Assembly (NCBI RefSeq): GCF_003589595.1
Contig: NW_020653726.1
Coordinates: forward strand, 15,252,103 to 15,316,102
From: Hyposmocoma kahamanoa
Taxonomy: Eukaryota > Arthropoda > Insecta > Lepidoptera > Cosmopterigidae
Direction of reading: 5' to 3'
DNA: 64,000 nucleotides
Shown here: positions 56,191 to 64,000 of the stretch, piece by piece
How the letters are laid out: the number at the start of each line of letters is the position of its first letter
Numbering within the stretch: position 1 is the first letter of the stretch
Translations under genes and position numbers: made by a program
The notes under the pieces: generated by a model
Databases searched by the model: none
Seen by the model: the letters and a program-made list of their open reading frames with translations, nothing else
Told to the model about the DNA's origin: nothing

Positions 56191-58332
56191 TAGCGCAGAA
56201 TTATACGTATCAAATGAAACTTAAAAATTCCAAGTCATACCTAAATATATAGCTTGAAGAAATATTACATTGAAATGAAAAGCATTGATTTTCTCGTAGC
56301 ATGACAACCTAGTCTTGTTCCTTGTGGTCTTTAATTTACCAGAAAATACATATGCTAACTAAGAAAAACGAAGTTGAACCTTTTACCTTGCCGTCGGCAG
56401 ACTGATGCCATAAAAAAAACAGATGTTTCAACGAGAGAAGAAAAAAATGTCAGAAAATTAAATAACATTAAATGAGTAAATGAGCTATATGTCTAATTAG
56501 ACGCCTTAGCCTGTCCCGAAAGACGAAAAATTTTACAATTACCGACGGGAGAAAAAATGGCGTTTTGTAGTAACAGTTTTTACACTAATTAATTTTTAGT
56601 TTAAGCTGACGGCTCTATAACGAAGGCTCAATAAATAAATAAAGTAAAAAATAATCCAACGCGTTGTAGAAAAAAGTGTACAACGCAATTGATAGATAAA
56701 TGTGGTGGAGAGATTAAAGAAAGTGCACTAGATCCAGTCCAATGCGAATCTCGATTCAGACGCTAATGAATTGGTATTAGCTTTGGCTCTAATCATCACG
56801 TCGTATAATTTCTTTCTCGTACGTTGCTAGAACTTAGTTGTGAAACGCAATTTAAAAACAATGAATCTCTATCTATGAAGACTTTAAGACAAGATAATAT
56901 TGTTATTAAACAGATTTTTAATGAGTCAAACTAACTTGTGAGGATATGAATACAATGGAGCTATGGAGCTAATAATTTATTTAACTTTTGGCTATACAAA
57001 GGATTCAGTAACCATTGTAAGTATTTGCAGGTGAAACCTGACATCATTTCAATTATCTTGGCTGTTAATGGATTATAATGTGCCAGACAAGTACACCATT
57101 TACTTTGTCTCAAATTAGGAAATTCCCAGTACTATGAGTAGCACAGCAACGGAATTTATTCTTGGTACCCAGAACATCCAAACCAAATTAGAAAAAACTT
57201 AATTTGGGTTTCTCATAAGTACGGCAAAAAAGCCGTTAATATAAAAAAAAACAGAGAAATTCTTAAGGATTTGGCAACGTCTCTAGCTCTAGTCCTGCCA
57301 AATCGAAAGAATTTTCTTTTGTATTTGTTCGACCTTTGTATCAGTAATAACAGAAACATAACAAAAGAATTCTATAAACAGAAAATAGTATTAGCTAGAT
57401 CCAAATCATATAGCCACCTTAATCCAGCCAACAGTTAGTCAAACAGAAAACATCGCGGCCTAAATGCTAGTTATAATCTGATCTACATGCGATCAATCGC
57501 GATGGCGGTTACGTCTCCGGTAGACCGCGTCCGACATCTACTTTACTTTCCCTCTTTTCCTGCGCACTGTCAGGGTTGTTCGCTGTGCGGTAGAATTTAT
57601 CTATCTAGTTTAACAAGTTGTGGAATGGATAAATTTACAAATTTCGACTGATGATCAATTTACATTGCCGAGGAGACGATACGGTAGCTGCGAAAATTCT
57701 CGAGAACGCGCGACATTTTTTTGAGGTTACACATTCGACATAAGTTTCATTATGCTACAGTTACAAGGATTCGCTTCTATGCTAATCCGTAGAAATGTAA
57801 ATTGAGCTTTTACAATTTAGCAATCAATATTGCGATACAAAAATAATATAGGTAATTGATACAAGGTTGCATAAATTTTCATAATATTTTCATCCAAAAG
57901 CAACTCACGTTGAACTTTAGGGTTTTGACTACAGCAGCCAATAACTCTTTAAATATCATAACACAACAAAAGATATCTCACAAGAATAGCATCCCAAAAA
58001 TGCCAATATATACTTACCTCCAAAGCACATTAAAGAGGAAAACGTTTTCCTATTTCGCGCGCTGTTAACCCTGCAACATCCACATCTGCACAATGCAATA
58101 ACGTGAGGAATTTTAATTTCCACATCCATTCACGGATTATGAAACGCAACGTATTCATATGTCATCCCAGCTGCAGCGCCACACACGCACGATCACTCTT
58201 CTGGAACAGTTTGAAAATTGAATCTAAATATACATCGATATGCATTTTTCAAAAATTTATTTTCTACTTTGGCCAACAACACGAGGTATAATTCTTCCAC
58301 TGATGACATTTTGCATATGCATGCACATGCGT
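56191..58332. other. Intronic sequence, nothing recognised
   Basis: Mostly AT-rich. The patch near 57490-57590 is less AT-rich without a sustained frame. Frames at 57856-58068 and 58103-58291 (+) are unsupported. Confidence 0.5.
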
Positions 58333-58507
58333 TAATGTGAGCATTACCTACTGCGTTCCAGTTTTGCAGGACAAGGGTGCTAGTGAAATTACAGTCACAT
58401 GGGACTTGCCCACTATGTTTCTGAATGACGGCGCAATGGCAACTGCATAGACAGGCGTGTCGCTTACACATCTTGTTCGTCCCATCACTTGGTGCTACAA
58501 AAAAAAA
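58333..58507 (+). mobile_element. SINE-like repeat, family A, internally deleted
   Basis: TAATGTGAGCATTACCTACT, GTGAAATTACAGTCACATGG, GGCAACTGCATAGACAGGCG, TGTCGCTTACACATCTTGTT and an A-run tail. The central GCACTGC...GTTATGG region is collapsed. Confidence 0.78.
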
Positions 58508-58680
58508 TTAGGTTGAAACAGGAATCGTATTAAAGCAGTCAGACAGCTTTATGTTCATGTAAATCAAGAGCTAAAAAGACGTTGTGCATGTCGTGTCAAC
58601 ACAAGCGGTCCGAGCGGAAGTATTGATTCAATTCTGAAGTCGATTCAGCGTTAACAAGTTTTATAACTGCCTATTTCGGA

Positions 58681-58785
58681 ACGACACAACCTACGTTTGA
58701 AAGTGAGAGTGAACAGGCATTTCCTAAGTGCACCATCCGCGTCCACACGTTTACTTTCCACCATGGATAGGTTAGGTTGAGGATA
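58681..58785 (+). repeat. Jockey-type LINE 3' end fragment
   Basis: GAAAGTGAGAGTGAACAGGC, then CATTTCCTAAGTGCACCATC and CCACCATGGATAGGTTAGGT, corresponds to the end of the LINE coding region and start of its tail (compare 45480-45555). Diverged and short. Confidence 0.55.
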
Positions 58786-59115
58786 AGATTTTGTAATTTC
58801 TCATCCAATTTACGACTCAATATCCTGATAAAACTGTGCTCTAAAATCTTCTTAAACAAGCAAGTTGTCAATTATAAATACTGGATTTGTACGTGGGTGC
58901 GTTTATTAGACCGACTCTACCGTATATGGACAAAACCACTGACGAGCGGGCAAGCTAGACTTGCCTGTAAACTAGCTTCTAAATCGGTCTTAAATCAATA
59001 TTCTATTGGGAGATTAAATTTAACAGCCGTTTTGGGATTGTAGGTAAGGCTAGGGTACCTACCGTACGGACCTACACAGTGTACAACGGCACTTAGCATT
59101 GCGGTGACGTTATAA
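58786..59115. other. No feature seen
   Basis: Spacer between the LINE end and the hAT-like MITE. The frame at 58777-59043 (+) is unsupported. Confidence 0.45.
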
Positions 59116-59123
59116 CTTTTAAC

Positions 59124-59426
59124 CAGGGTTTCTTAACCTGTGGTCCATGGACCCCTAAGTGGTCCGTGTCGTGAACGGGGTACATGGTAAGCGTAGGTAC
59201 CTAACATAATCCATTAATATAAAAAGTGGTATATAATACATATGTTGTTAGTAAATAAAATCCCGTTTGCGTGAGCTTTTTGAATTTTCGCGCACTTTAA
59301 CGACTGATGGAGCGAGCGAAACGCTCGTCAATGCAGTGCGCTAGCCTTTCTTCATCTTTTCGGAAAGGGTTCGTGGGCTCTTTCAAATTTTAAGAGGGGT
59401 TCACGACTAGAAAAAGATAAACCCTA
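59124..59426. mobile_element. hAT-like MITE, 303 bp
   Basis: The left end CAGGGTTTCTTAACCTGTGG and the right end (reverse complement TAGGGTTTATCTTTTTCTAG) are diverged TIRs of the hAT type. GTGGTCCATGGACCCCTAAG and GAGGGGTTCACGAC also pair loosely. CTTTTAAC before and CTTCAAAC after are a plausible 8-bp target duplication with two mismatches. No transposase is present. Confidence 0.7.
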
Positions 59427-59529
59427 CTTCAAACATTATGTGCACATTGTAAGGTGCACTTTAGAAATATGTACACAAATCTGTGGCCTTAACAGATAGA
59501 TTCACAGATTGCAAATAAAAGTATTATTT

Positions 59530-59857
59530 TCGGATGTACGTCCCGTATATTTGTTTTTTTAAACAAACCAAACTTTGGGGCCTTTTACGGACCCAATAGT
59601 CACAGCTGACTGAGATGGTAAAGTCATCAACCAGTAATGTCTAATATTAATGTAAACCTATTATGAACTTACAAAAGTTATATGTATTTTTAATTTACCA
59701 AAGGGCATTCCAATTTATACGTAATTCATAATTTGATATGATTCATTTGATGATGATGATTATTATAAATGTGATTTTTAATAAATTTAATATATTTTAA
59801 TTAAAAGGAAATTAGAAATAAAGTAAAACATATTAATAAGTAGTAGTAGTCTTATGT
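59530..59857 (-). repeat. Penelope-like element 3' UTR, long copy
   Basis: It ends at TATTTTCGGATGTACGTCCC, carries AAACAAACCAAACTTTGGGG, CTGACTGAGATGGTAAAGTC and ATCAACCAGTAATGTCTAAT, and joins directly to the coding remnant at 59858-59962. This shows the order of coding end, AT-rich UTR and terminal motif without rearrangement. Confidence 0.78.
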
Positions 59858-59962
59858 CTACATGGGATTTGCCTTCAGAGGAAATACTGGATCCCAAGCT
59901 GGTGGTATGAAGAAACCATATTCTCTGTTGAAATTAGGATTTTTTTTAATTTCAATTACCTC
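59858..59962 (-). pseudogene. Penelope-like RT/GIY-YIG protein, C-terminal fragment, second copy
   Basis: Minus-strand frame EVIEIKKNPNFNREYGFFIP then PAWDPVFPLKANPM, ending TAG at 59858-59860. It aligns with 482-667 (EAIEIKKHPNFNRE, PPVWDPVFPL), and the two differ by scattered substitutions rather than by frame breaks. The 5' part of the element is missing. Confidence 0.62.
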
Positions 59963-60313
59963 TTTTTGCTAATTAAACATGGCCGCTACAAGACAACACC
60001 ATTTAACCACCAAGCGTTACAAAAAAGTACCTACTTAGTTTTTATACGTAATCTCACTTGACAATATTATTGATCAGGTCTACACAAGTACGATAAAAAT
60101 AATAATACGTACGTCAGTATTCAACAATCTGGTTTACTAGAACATATTTCACAGCAACAAAACATTCACCTCATTTACAATTAATATGGTCAATACTGAA
60201 GGTGGACCAGTTTTCTTAGCCGATATGCCTAATTGGTTAATCATATGGAGCCTATGTTTCCTCTGTTCAAAGTTCTCATGTTTATCTTGACACCTTGTAA
60301 AGGCTTGTTTGTA
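59963..60313. other. No feature seen
   Basis: AT-rich spacer with no gene or repeat recognised. Confidence 0.5.
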
Positions 60314-60736
60314 TTTTTAACCGACTCAAAAAAGGTTTTCAATTCGTCTGTATTTTTATTTTGTATGTATGTTACGCGATAACTCCGGTATTTGTGAACC
60401 GATTTTCATGATTCTTTTTTTTTGTTGGAAAGGGGTACTTCCATAGTGGTCCCATTTCATTTTGAAGAAAAGCATCCACCTCGAAGGGTGGCTGTTCACG
60501 CATGAAGATTCATTTTTATAAATAGCGCCTAACTTTAATTTAGGAGCAATTACTTTAATGGTTGATTTTGCTATTTCTCTAATTCAAGGCGTTTTTCTCT
60601 CAATATACTTTGAGTAGTGAGGACCGATTTTTATTATCTCCAGTGTCAAGTTCTGTATAGTAGCGAGCTAGGGGATATTTCAATAAAACTTAGCAAATAG
60701 ACGTAACTCCACTTACTTTTGAGGTCGGTTTTTTAG
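60314..60736 (+). repeat. Dispersed repeat C, full-length copy
   Basis: It runs from TTTTTAACCGACTCAAAAAA to TTTTGAGGTCGGTTTTTTA and has imperfect terminal inverted repeats (AACCGAC.TCAAAA). It matches 40400-40833 almost end to end, with scattered substitutions and small indels. Confidence 0.82.
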
Positions 60737-60911
60737 TACTCTGTACTGAGATTATTTTGTAGAAAGAGTGTTTAATACTATGGGCTTCATTTATTTCTTT
60801 TTCCTTATTTTTTCTGCATATACACATCACCACTGCGTAAGGCAGATACCTAGGTATCTAGTAACAATCGTTTCCGCCTGCTCGACTCGCACCAGACTGT
60901 TCATACATTAT

Positions 60912-61253
60912 TCTTTTTTTTATGATATCAAGTGACGGGACGAAGAAGTCGTGCACCTGGTAGTAAACGACACGCGTATCCATAACAATTGCAGTGCCAC
61001 GTAGAGCTTTAAATCGTAAACATCTGAGGGGTAATGCGCCCGTCACTCTGAGACATAATTTATAGCAGCAGTACAAGCTCCTTGTGAAAGAGTTCGTCCT
61101 GGGAACTGCCTGGGGTCTGCAATTTCGCCAGCACCCTTACCCTTTAAAAACAGAACGCAGCAATGCCCACATTACTGCTTGACGGCAGAAATAGGTAAGG
61201 TGGCAGTACTTCCCTTGGACGAACTCTATCACGAGATGTTCTGCTGCTACTAA
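60912..61253 (-). mobile_element. SINE-like repeat, family A, carrying an inverted piece of itself
   Basis: The normal reverse-orientation order is present from TTTTTTTTATGATATCAAGT to CTGCTGCTACTAAA. At about 61062-61110, however, TAGCAGCAGTACAAGCTCCT and GTGAAAGAGTTCGTCCTGGG match the element's own 5' end in the opposite orientation. The remainder (TTTCGCCAGCACCCTTACCC onwards) then resumes. Confidence 0.78.
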
Positions 61254-61660
61254 ATTCTTGGTACCTACTTTTAACTTTACTTTTTTTTAAAGTTTTATAT
61301 TGAAGAAGTGGCAACCATTTTTCTGCCAAATTTCTAATAAATAAATAAATAAATGGTGTTCAACTTAAAGCTAATATACGTCTCCACAGAGTCCTATGTA
61401 TATTAAAACAATATTAAAATTACTCGCCTATATACATATAATATGTGTTTGTATCAATCAGTTATCTAATAGTAGTTATAGTGGCGCAATATCAATCACT
61501 ATATAACCTACATACGACCATAACCCGACTAACGACAATAACACGTTGTAGATCGTGTCGCATTCCTATCCATTCGAGCGCAAGAAGGTCGTTTTACTTG
61601 CATTGTGCTGTGAATGTTTTTCTATGAGTTTTTGCAAATGCTATTTTTACACTTAAGCGC
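61254..61660. other. No feature seen
   Basis: Contains an AAAT run near 61336-61354. The frame at 61445-61627 (+) is unsupported. Confidence 0.5.
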
Positions 61661-61842
61661 TGTACGCCTAAACATAACAGTTGCAGTGCCACTATAAAGA
61701 GCTTTAAATCACAAAGACCTGAGCGGTACTGCCGTTGCGCCCGTCACCCTGATATATAAGTTGACAAGTGCCATGTGCCTGTAATTTCACCAGCACCCTT
61801 ACCCTTCAAAAACGAAACTCGGCGGCAGAAATAGGTAATACT
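61661..61842 (-). mobile_element. SINE-like repeat, family A, truncated at both ends
   Basis: TACGCCTAAACATAACAGTT, GAGCTTTAAATCACAAAGAC, CGCCCGTCACCCTGATATAT, GTAATTTCACCAGCACCCTT and GGCGGCAGAAATAGGTAATA are present. Both the T-run and the final GAGCTCTACTGCTAC are missing. Confidence 0.8.
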
Positions 61843-62442
61843 TAGGTATTATATCTCGAGGCAAAAATGCATAGACAAAGTTCCCACATTTACAAATGGT
61901 TTTAGAAATTATTCTAATATTTTAATGATAAATTGGAATCTATAAATTTGCTCAGAAGTTTATCAATTGTATGTTGATGTAACTTGTGCAATGCAAATAG
62001 AAGTACAGACTAAAACATTTTTTGTTATCTATCTTTACGTAACAAAATTTATGATAATTAAGCGAGTATAGCAACGATGCACTCTTACATTAAATAAAAC
62101 TTATAAATATTCAAACAATCGCCTAAGGGCAAATGCCATAATCGCCATTTGTGTTTTCTACGATCACGATTCTTAGATCCGTGCGCGATACCTCACAATG
62201 TTTTCACAGCTTTCTCCTCATAATATGTAAATAATAATAGTGCGACTCGGAGCCATAATTCAATAAAACAAGTACATAATGATTGACTATTAAATTTCAG
62301 ACTGACTTGTATAATTATCTGAGAAAATCGCTAAGAAGTTCTGTTTTTTATTTGAAGCTGAAATATACTTGTATACCTGTTCATATACTTAATTATTAAG
62401 TGTTTTATTTAATGTCAGAATGGTTCGATATTTTTTTTTTTT
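61843..62442. other. No feature seen
   Basis: AT-rich intronic sequence with no gene or recognised repeat. Confidence 0.5.
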
Positions 62443-62632
62443 AATTACTCCACTAGTTCGTTATAATTATTAATAAAAAGATCGGACACTTAGAAAAAAA
62501 TCCTTCGATCCGGGAGGATTCTAGCTAATGCCCTCCAGCAAACCGTGCCAGACGCTATACCAACTAAGGCACGGAACGAAGCAGCGGACATCACGAATTT
62601 CTCTATGTGCTTGTTGTCGGATCTTTGTATAT
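62443..62632 (-). mobile_element. tRNA-derived SINE (family B1)
   Basis: On the minus strand it has CGTTCCGTGCCTTAGTTGGT, ATAGCGTCTGGCACGG, a damaged B box, ATCGAAGGATTTTTTTCTAA and the tail AATAATTATAACGAACTAGT, ending in A-rich sequence. It stands next to a second copy in the opposite orientation. Confidence 0.8.
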
Positions 62633-62649
62633 GGTTTTTAACGACTTTT

Positions 62650-62760
62650 TAGGCAGAGTTTGCTGGAGGACGTGTCGATTCGAATCCGGCCGGACCGAAG
62701 TAATTTTTTCTAAGTTTTCGATCTCTGTATTAATCCTTAATTATTATTTATTTTACCGAA
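62650..62760 (+). mobile_element. tRNA-derived SINE (family B1), 5'-truncated
   Basis: GGAGGACGTGTCGATTCGAA, TCCGGCCGGACCGAAG and TAATTTTTTCTAAGTTTTCG match the second half of the SINE at 846-1085. The A-box region is missing. Confidence 0.75.
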
Positions 62761-62814
62761 AGAAATACAAACAGTATTTTATTTATTAAAAACTAAGTGT
62801 GTATTGACCTCCAA

Positions 62815-63159
62815 CTAACCTGGTGGAAAGTGACGATGAGGTCGACGATGGTGCATGCGCACACCATCACATCCATCCACCATCACCACCAAATAACGCC
62901 TATTCACTCTCGTCTTGAAAAGACCCAAGTTATACCGTTTAGACCGAACATTTCTGTAGGCAGAGAATTCCACTCCATATCCGCCCGCTATATAAATGTG
63001 GAAGCGAAATGCTTCGTGCGAATCTTTGGAATATCCTTATATTATTCAAATCCCAGCCTACGCAGCTGCGTCTACTCTTCCGATGATGGAAAGGCGGAAT
63101 TAAATCGTGGAATTTCTTCACACGCTCCGTGATATATATCCTGTAGAATACCGATAAAC
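62815..63159 (-). pseudogene. Jockey-type LINE C-terminal relic and 3' end
   Basis: Minus-strand frames include SVKKFHDLIPPFHHRKSRRS and SISLYPHLYSG-like stretches, the same C-terminal region as at 45300-45450 (NLIPPSPFHHRET, HFASTLISRAAREWNS). They are followed by CTTTTCAAGACGAGAGTGAA, TAGGCGTTATTTGGTGGTGA and CACTTTCCACCAGG. Frameshifts break the frame, and the copy is 5'-truncated. Confidence 0.72.
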
Positions 63160-63362
63160 AGGCAACTATACAGCATCTTGGCTCGCTTTTAAACAGAATC
63201 CAAGGTGACAGTTTGATATTTTGCAGAATGAAATATCTATTTATCTGAAAAGACTTTCATTATAAATATTCAGAGTCACCTCCCATCATGAAACCTGTCA
63301 TTATGGTAGAGCGTATTTTGAGTAAAATTCCACAATATTGACGTTTAATATTCTCTTTACAG
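63160..63362 (+). other. Intron 2 end and splice acceptor
   Basis: Short intronic stretch ending TTAATATTCTCTTTACAG at 63362, a normal pyrimidine-rich acceptor before exon 3. Confidence 0.8.
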
Positions 63363-63512
63363 GCTAACCTCCGGCAGCTGGACCTCTCCCTCCTCTCAGA
63401 GTTGTGGACCCTCAGCGAGACCATGGCTTCCTGGCGCCGGCAGCTCGAGCGAGGACCCCGCCTCCGTCCCGCACCACCGCCTCCACCCCCGCCACACTAC
63501 CTTAGAACTTAA
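63363..63512 (+). CDS. FAM89: FAM89/LURAP-like adaptor gene, exon 3 (end of adaptor domain, stop)
   Basis: Exon 3 encodes residues 472-520 and the TAA stop at 63510-63512. It begins ANLRQLDLSLLSELWTLSET and then MASWRRQLERG. Joined to exon 2 it gives KKEM-ANLRQLDLSLLSELW, matching the FAM89/LRAP25 core KEM..LRQLD.SLL..LW.L.E.. at every hallmark position. The leucine spacing suggests an amphipathic or coiled-coil helix for self-association or partner binding. The C-terminus is a proline run (PAPPPPPPP) followed by HYLRT; mammalian relatives have a longer, different tail. GC content is far above the surrounding intron. Confidence 0.92.
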   Translation, partial: ANLRQLDLSLLSELWTLSETMASWRRQLERGPRLRPAPPPPPPPHYLRT

Positions 63513-63539
63513 AAAAAATATATTCATAAAGCCTGTATT

Positions 63540-63545
63540 AATAAA
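63540..63545 (+). terminator. Polyadenylation signal of the FAM89-like gene
   Basis: AATAAA lies 28 nt after the stop codon, so the 3' UTR is very short if this signal is used. No stronger downstream candidate is needed. Confidence 0.7.
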
Positions 63546-63658
63546 CTGATCTCAAGATCTATCTTGATATAAGCTCCTGAACTTCAGATCGGTATATTAG
63601 TATATATAACAAAATTAAATTAATATCGATTCTATTGTGCACAGTTCTAAAACTTTAA

Positions 63659-63959
63659 CCTTTTGACCGCCACTGACAAAAAAACTACTTTCGTTCCCTG
63701 GACGCCAACCTAGTGATGTGACATGTTATGAATTTCCAATATAGGTGGATATTCATAACATGTCACTTCAATTCTCCTAAGTTAAAGAAGAACATAACTG
63801 AGCATCATACTAAACTAGAATATACAAATAATAGATGGAATATCTTAGTATTTATTTATTAATTTCAATTGCAAATTGATCGTTGACCCTTTAAGGCGTC
63901 TTTGGCGTATCAGCCAAGTTAATGTAAAACCCTTTAAATTGTCCATGGCGGTCATAGGG
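63659..63959. mobile_element. piggyBac-like MITE flanked by TTAA
   Basis: TTAA at 63655-63658 and 63960-63963 flank a 301-bp segment. Its ends are imperfect inverted repeats (CCTTTTGACCGCCACTGAC and, reverse complemented, CCCTATGACCGCCATGGAC). TTAA duplications and CCC-type ends fit piggyBac-derived MITEs. Inside, 63718-63766 is a hairpin with 21-bp arms (one mismatch) and a 7-nt loop. It lies about 110 bp beyond the poly(A) signal. Confidence 0.82.
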
Positions 63960-64000
63960 TTAATAAGAATGCATTTAAAAAAAGCGTCGTCTTAACTTGT

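Larger units (their letters stand above)
6937..63362 (+). other. Intron 2 of the FAM89-like gene, about 56.4 kb
   Basis: The intron runs from donor GTGAGG (6937) to acceptor TTCTCTTTACAG (ends 63362) in phase 0. Joining KKEM to ANLRQLDLSLL restores the unbroken family motif, so no intermediate coding exon is required. The sequence is AT-rich and filled with SINEs, LINE relics, Penelope-like ends and MITEs, listed separately. I found no complete nested gene. GC-rich coding-like islands at 12713-12853 and 50600-50715 and CpG clusters at 29736-29790 and 46926-46990 are the parts least explained by repeats. Confidence 0.85.

Noticed and set aside
1..64000. Bacterial, phage or CRISPR-type system
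   Set aside because: Spliced host gene, eukaryotic retroposons and AT-rich non-coding DNA throughout; no regularly spaced direct repeats with unique spacers and no operon-like gene runs.

Overview
The window is eukaryotic, AT-rich, intron-dominated DNA, and the best guess is a moth or butterfly (Lepidoptera). The reasons are tRNA-derived SINEs of lepidopteran type, a dozen copies of a SINE-like repeat widespread in Lepidoptera, RTE/jockey-type LINE relics, Penelope-like retroelement ends, and many small inverted-repeat DNA transposons. Most short open frames are chance frames or lie inside these repeats.

One host gene spans most of the window on the + strand. It has a CpG-rich promoter/5' leader (about 4340-4758), a large first coding exon (4759-5996), a 765-bp intron, a second exon (6762-6936), an intron of about 56.4 kb (6937-63362), and a last exon (63363-63512) with AATAAA at 63540. 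The three exons join in frame into a 520-residue protein. Residues 1-413 are a low-complexity, Ser/Pro/Lys-rich region with SH3-type proline motifs. Residues 424-501 are a FAM89/LURAP-type leucine adaptor domain (the family of mammalian LRAP25), followed by a short polyproline tail. It therefore looks like a cytoskeletal adaptor with a long scaffold-like extension. The domain is split across the 56-kb intron, so short-range gene prediction would probably miss its end.

The first 4 kb are a repeat cluster: a Penelope-like element folded into a large inverted repeat and broken by a SINE with a 14-bp target duplication, another SINE-like copy, and a decayed gypsy-type gag relic. The giant intron holds nested repeats and several MITEs with readable target duplications: an 8-bp-TSD element inside a SINE (16429-16717), a near-palindromic element with a TTA duplication (38882-39009) and a hAT-like element (59124-59426). 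It also holds a jockey-type reverse transcriptase relic (44545-45590), an RTE C-terminal relic (21960-22290), another LINE 3' end (28668-29414), and two GC-rich coding-like islands of unknown origin (12713-12853, 50600-50715). A TTAA-flanked MITE (63659-63959) sits just downstream of the host gene.

I found no prokaryote-like system, CRISPR array, rRNA or convincing functional tRNA gene. All repeat and protein-family names come from recognition by eye, without database searches.
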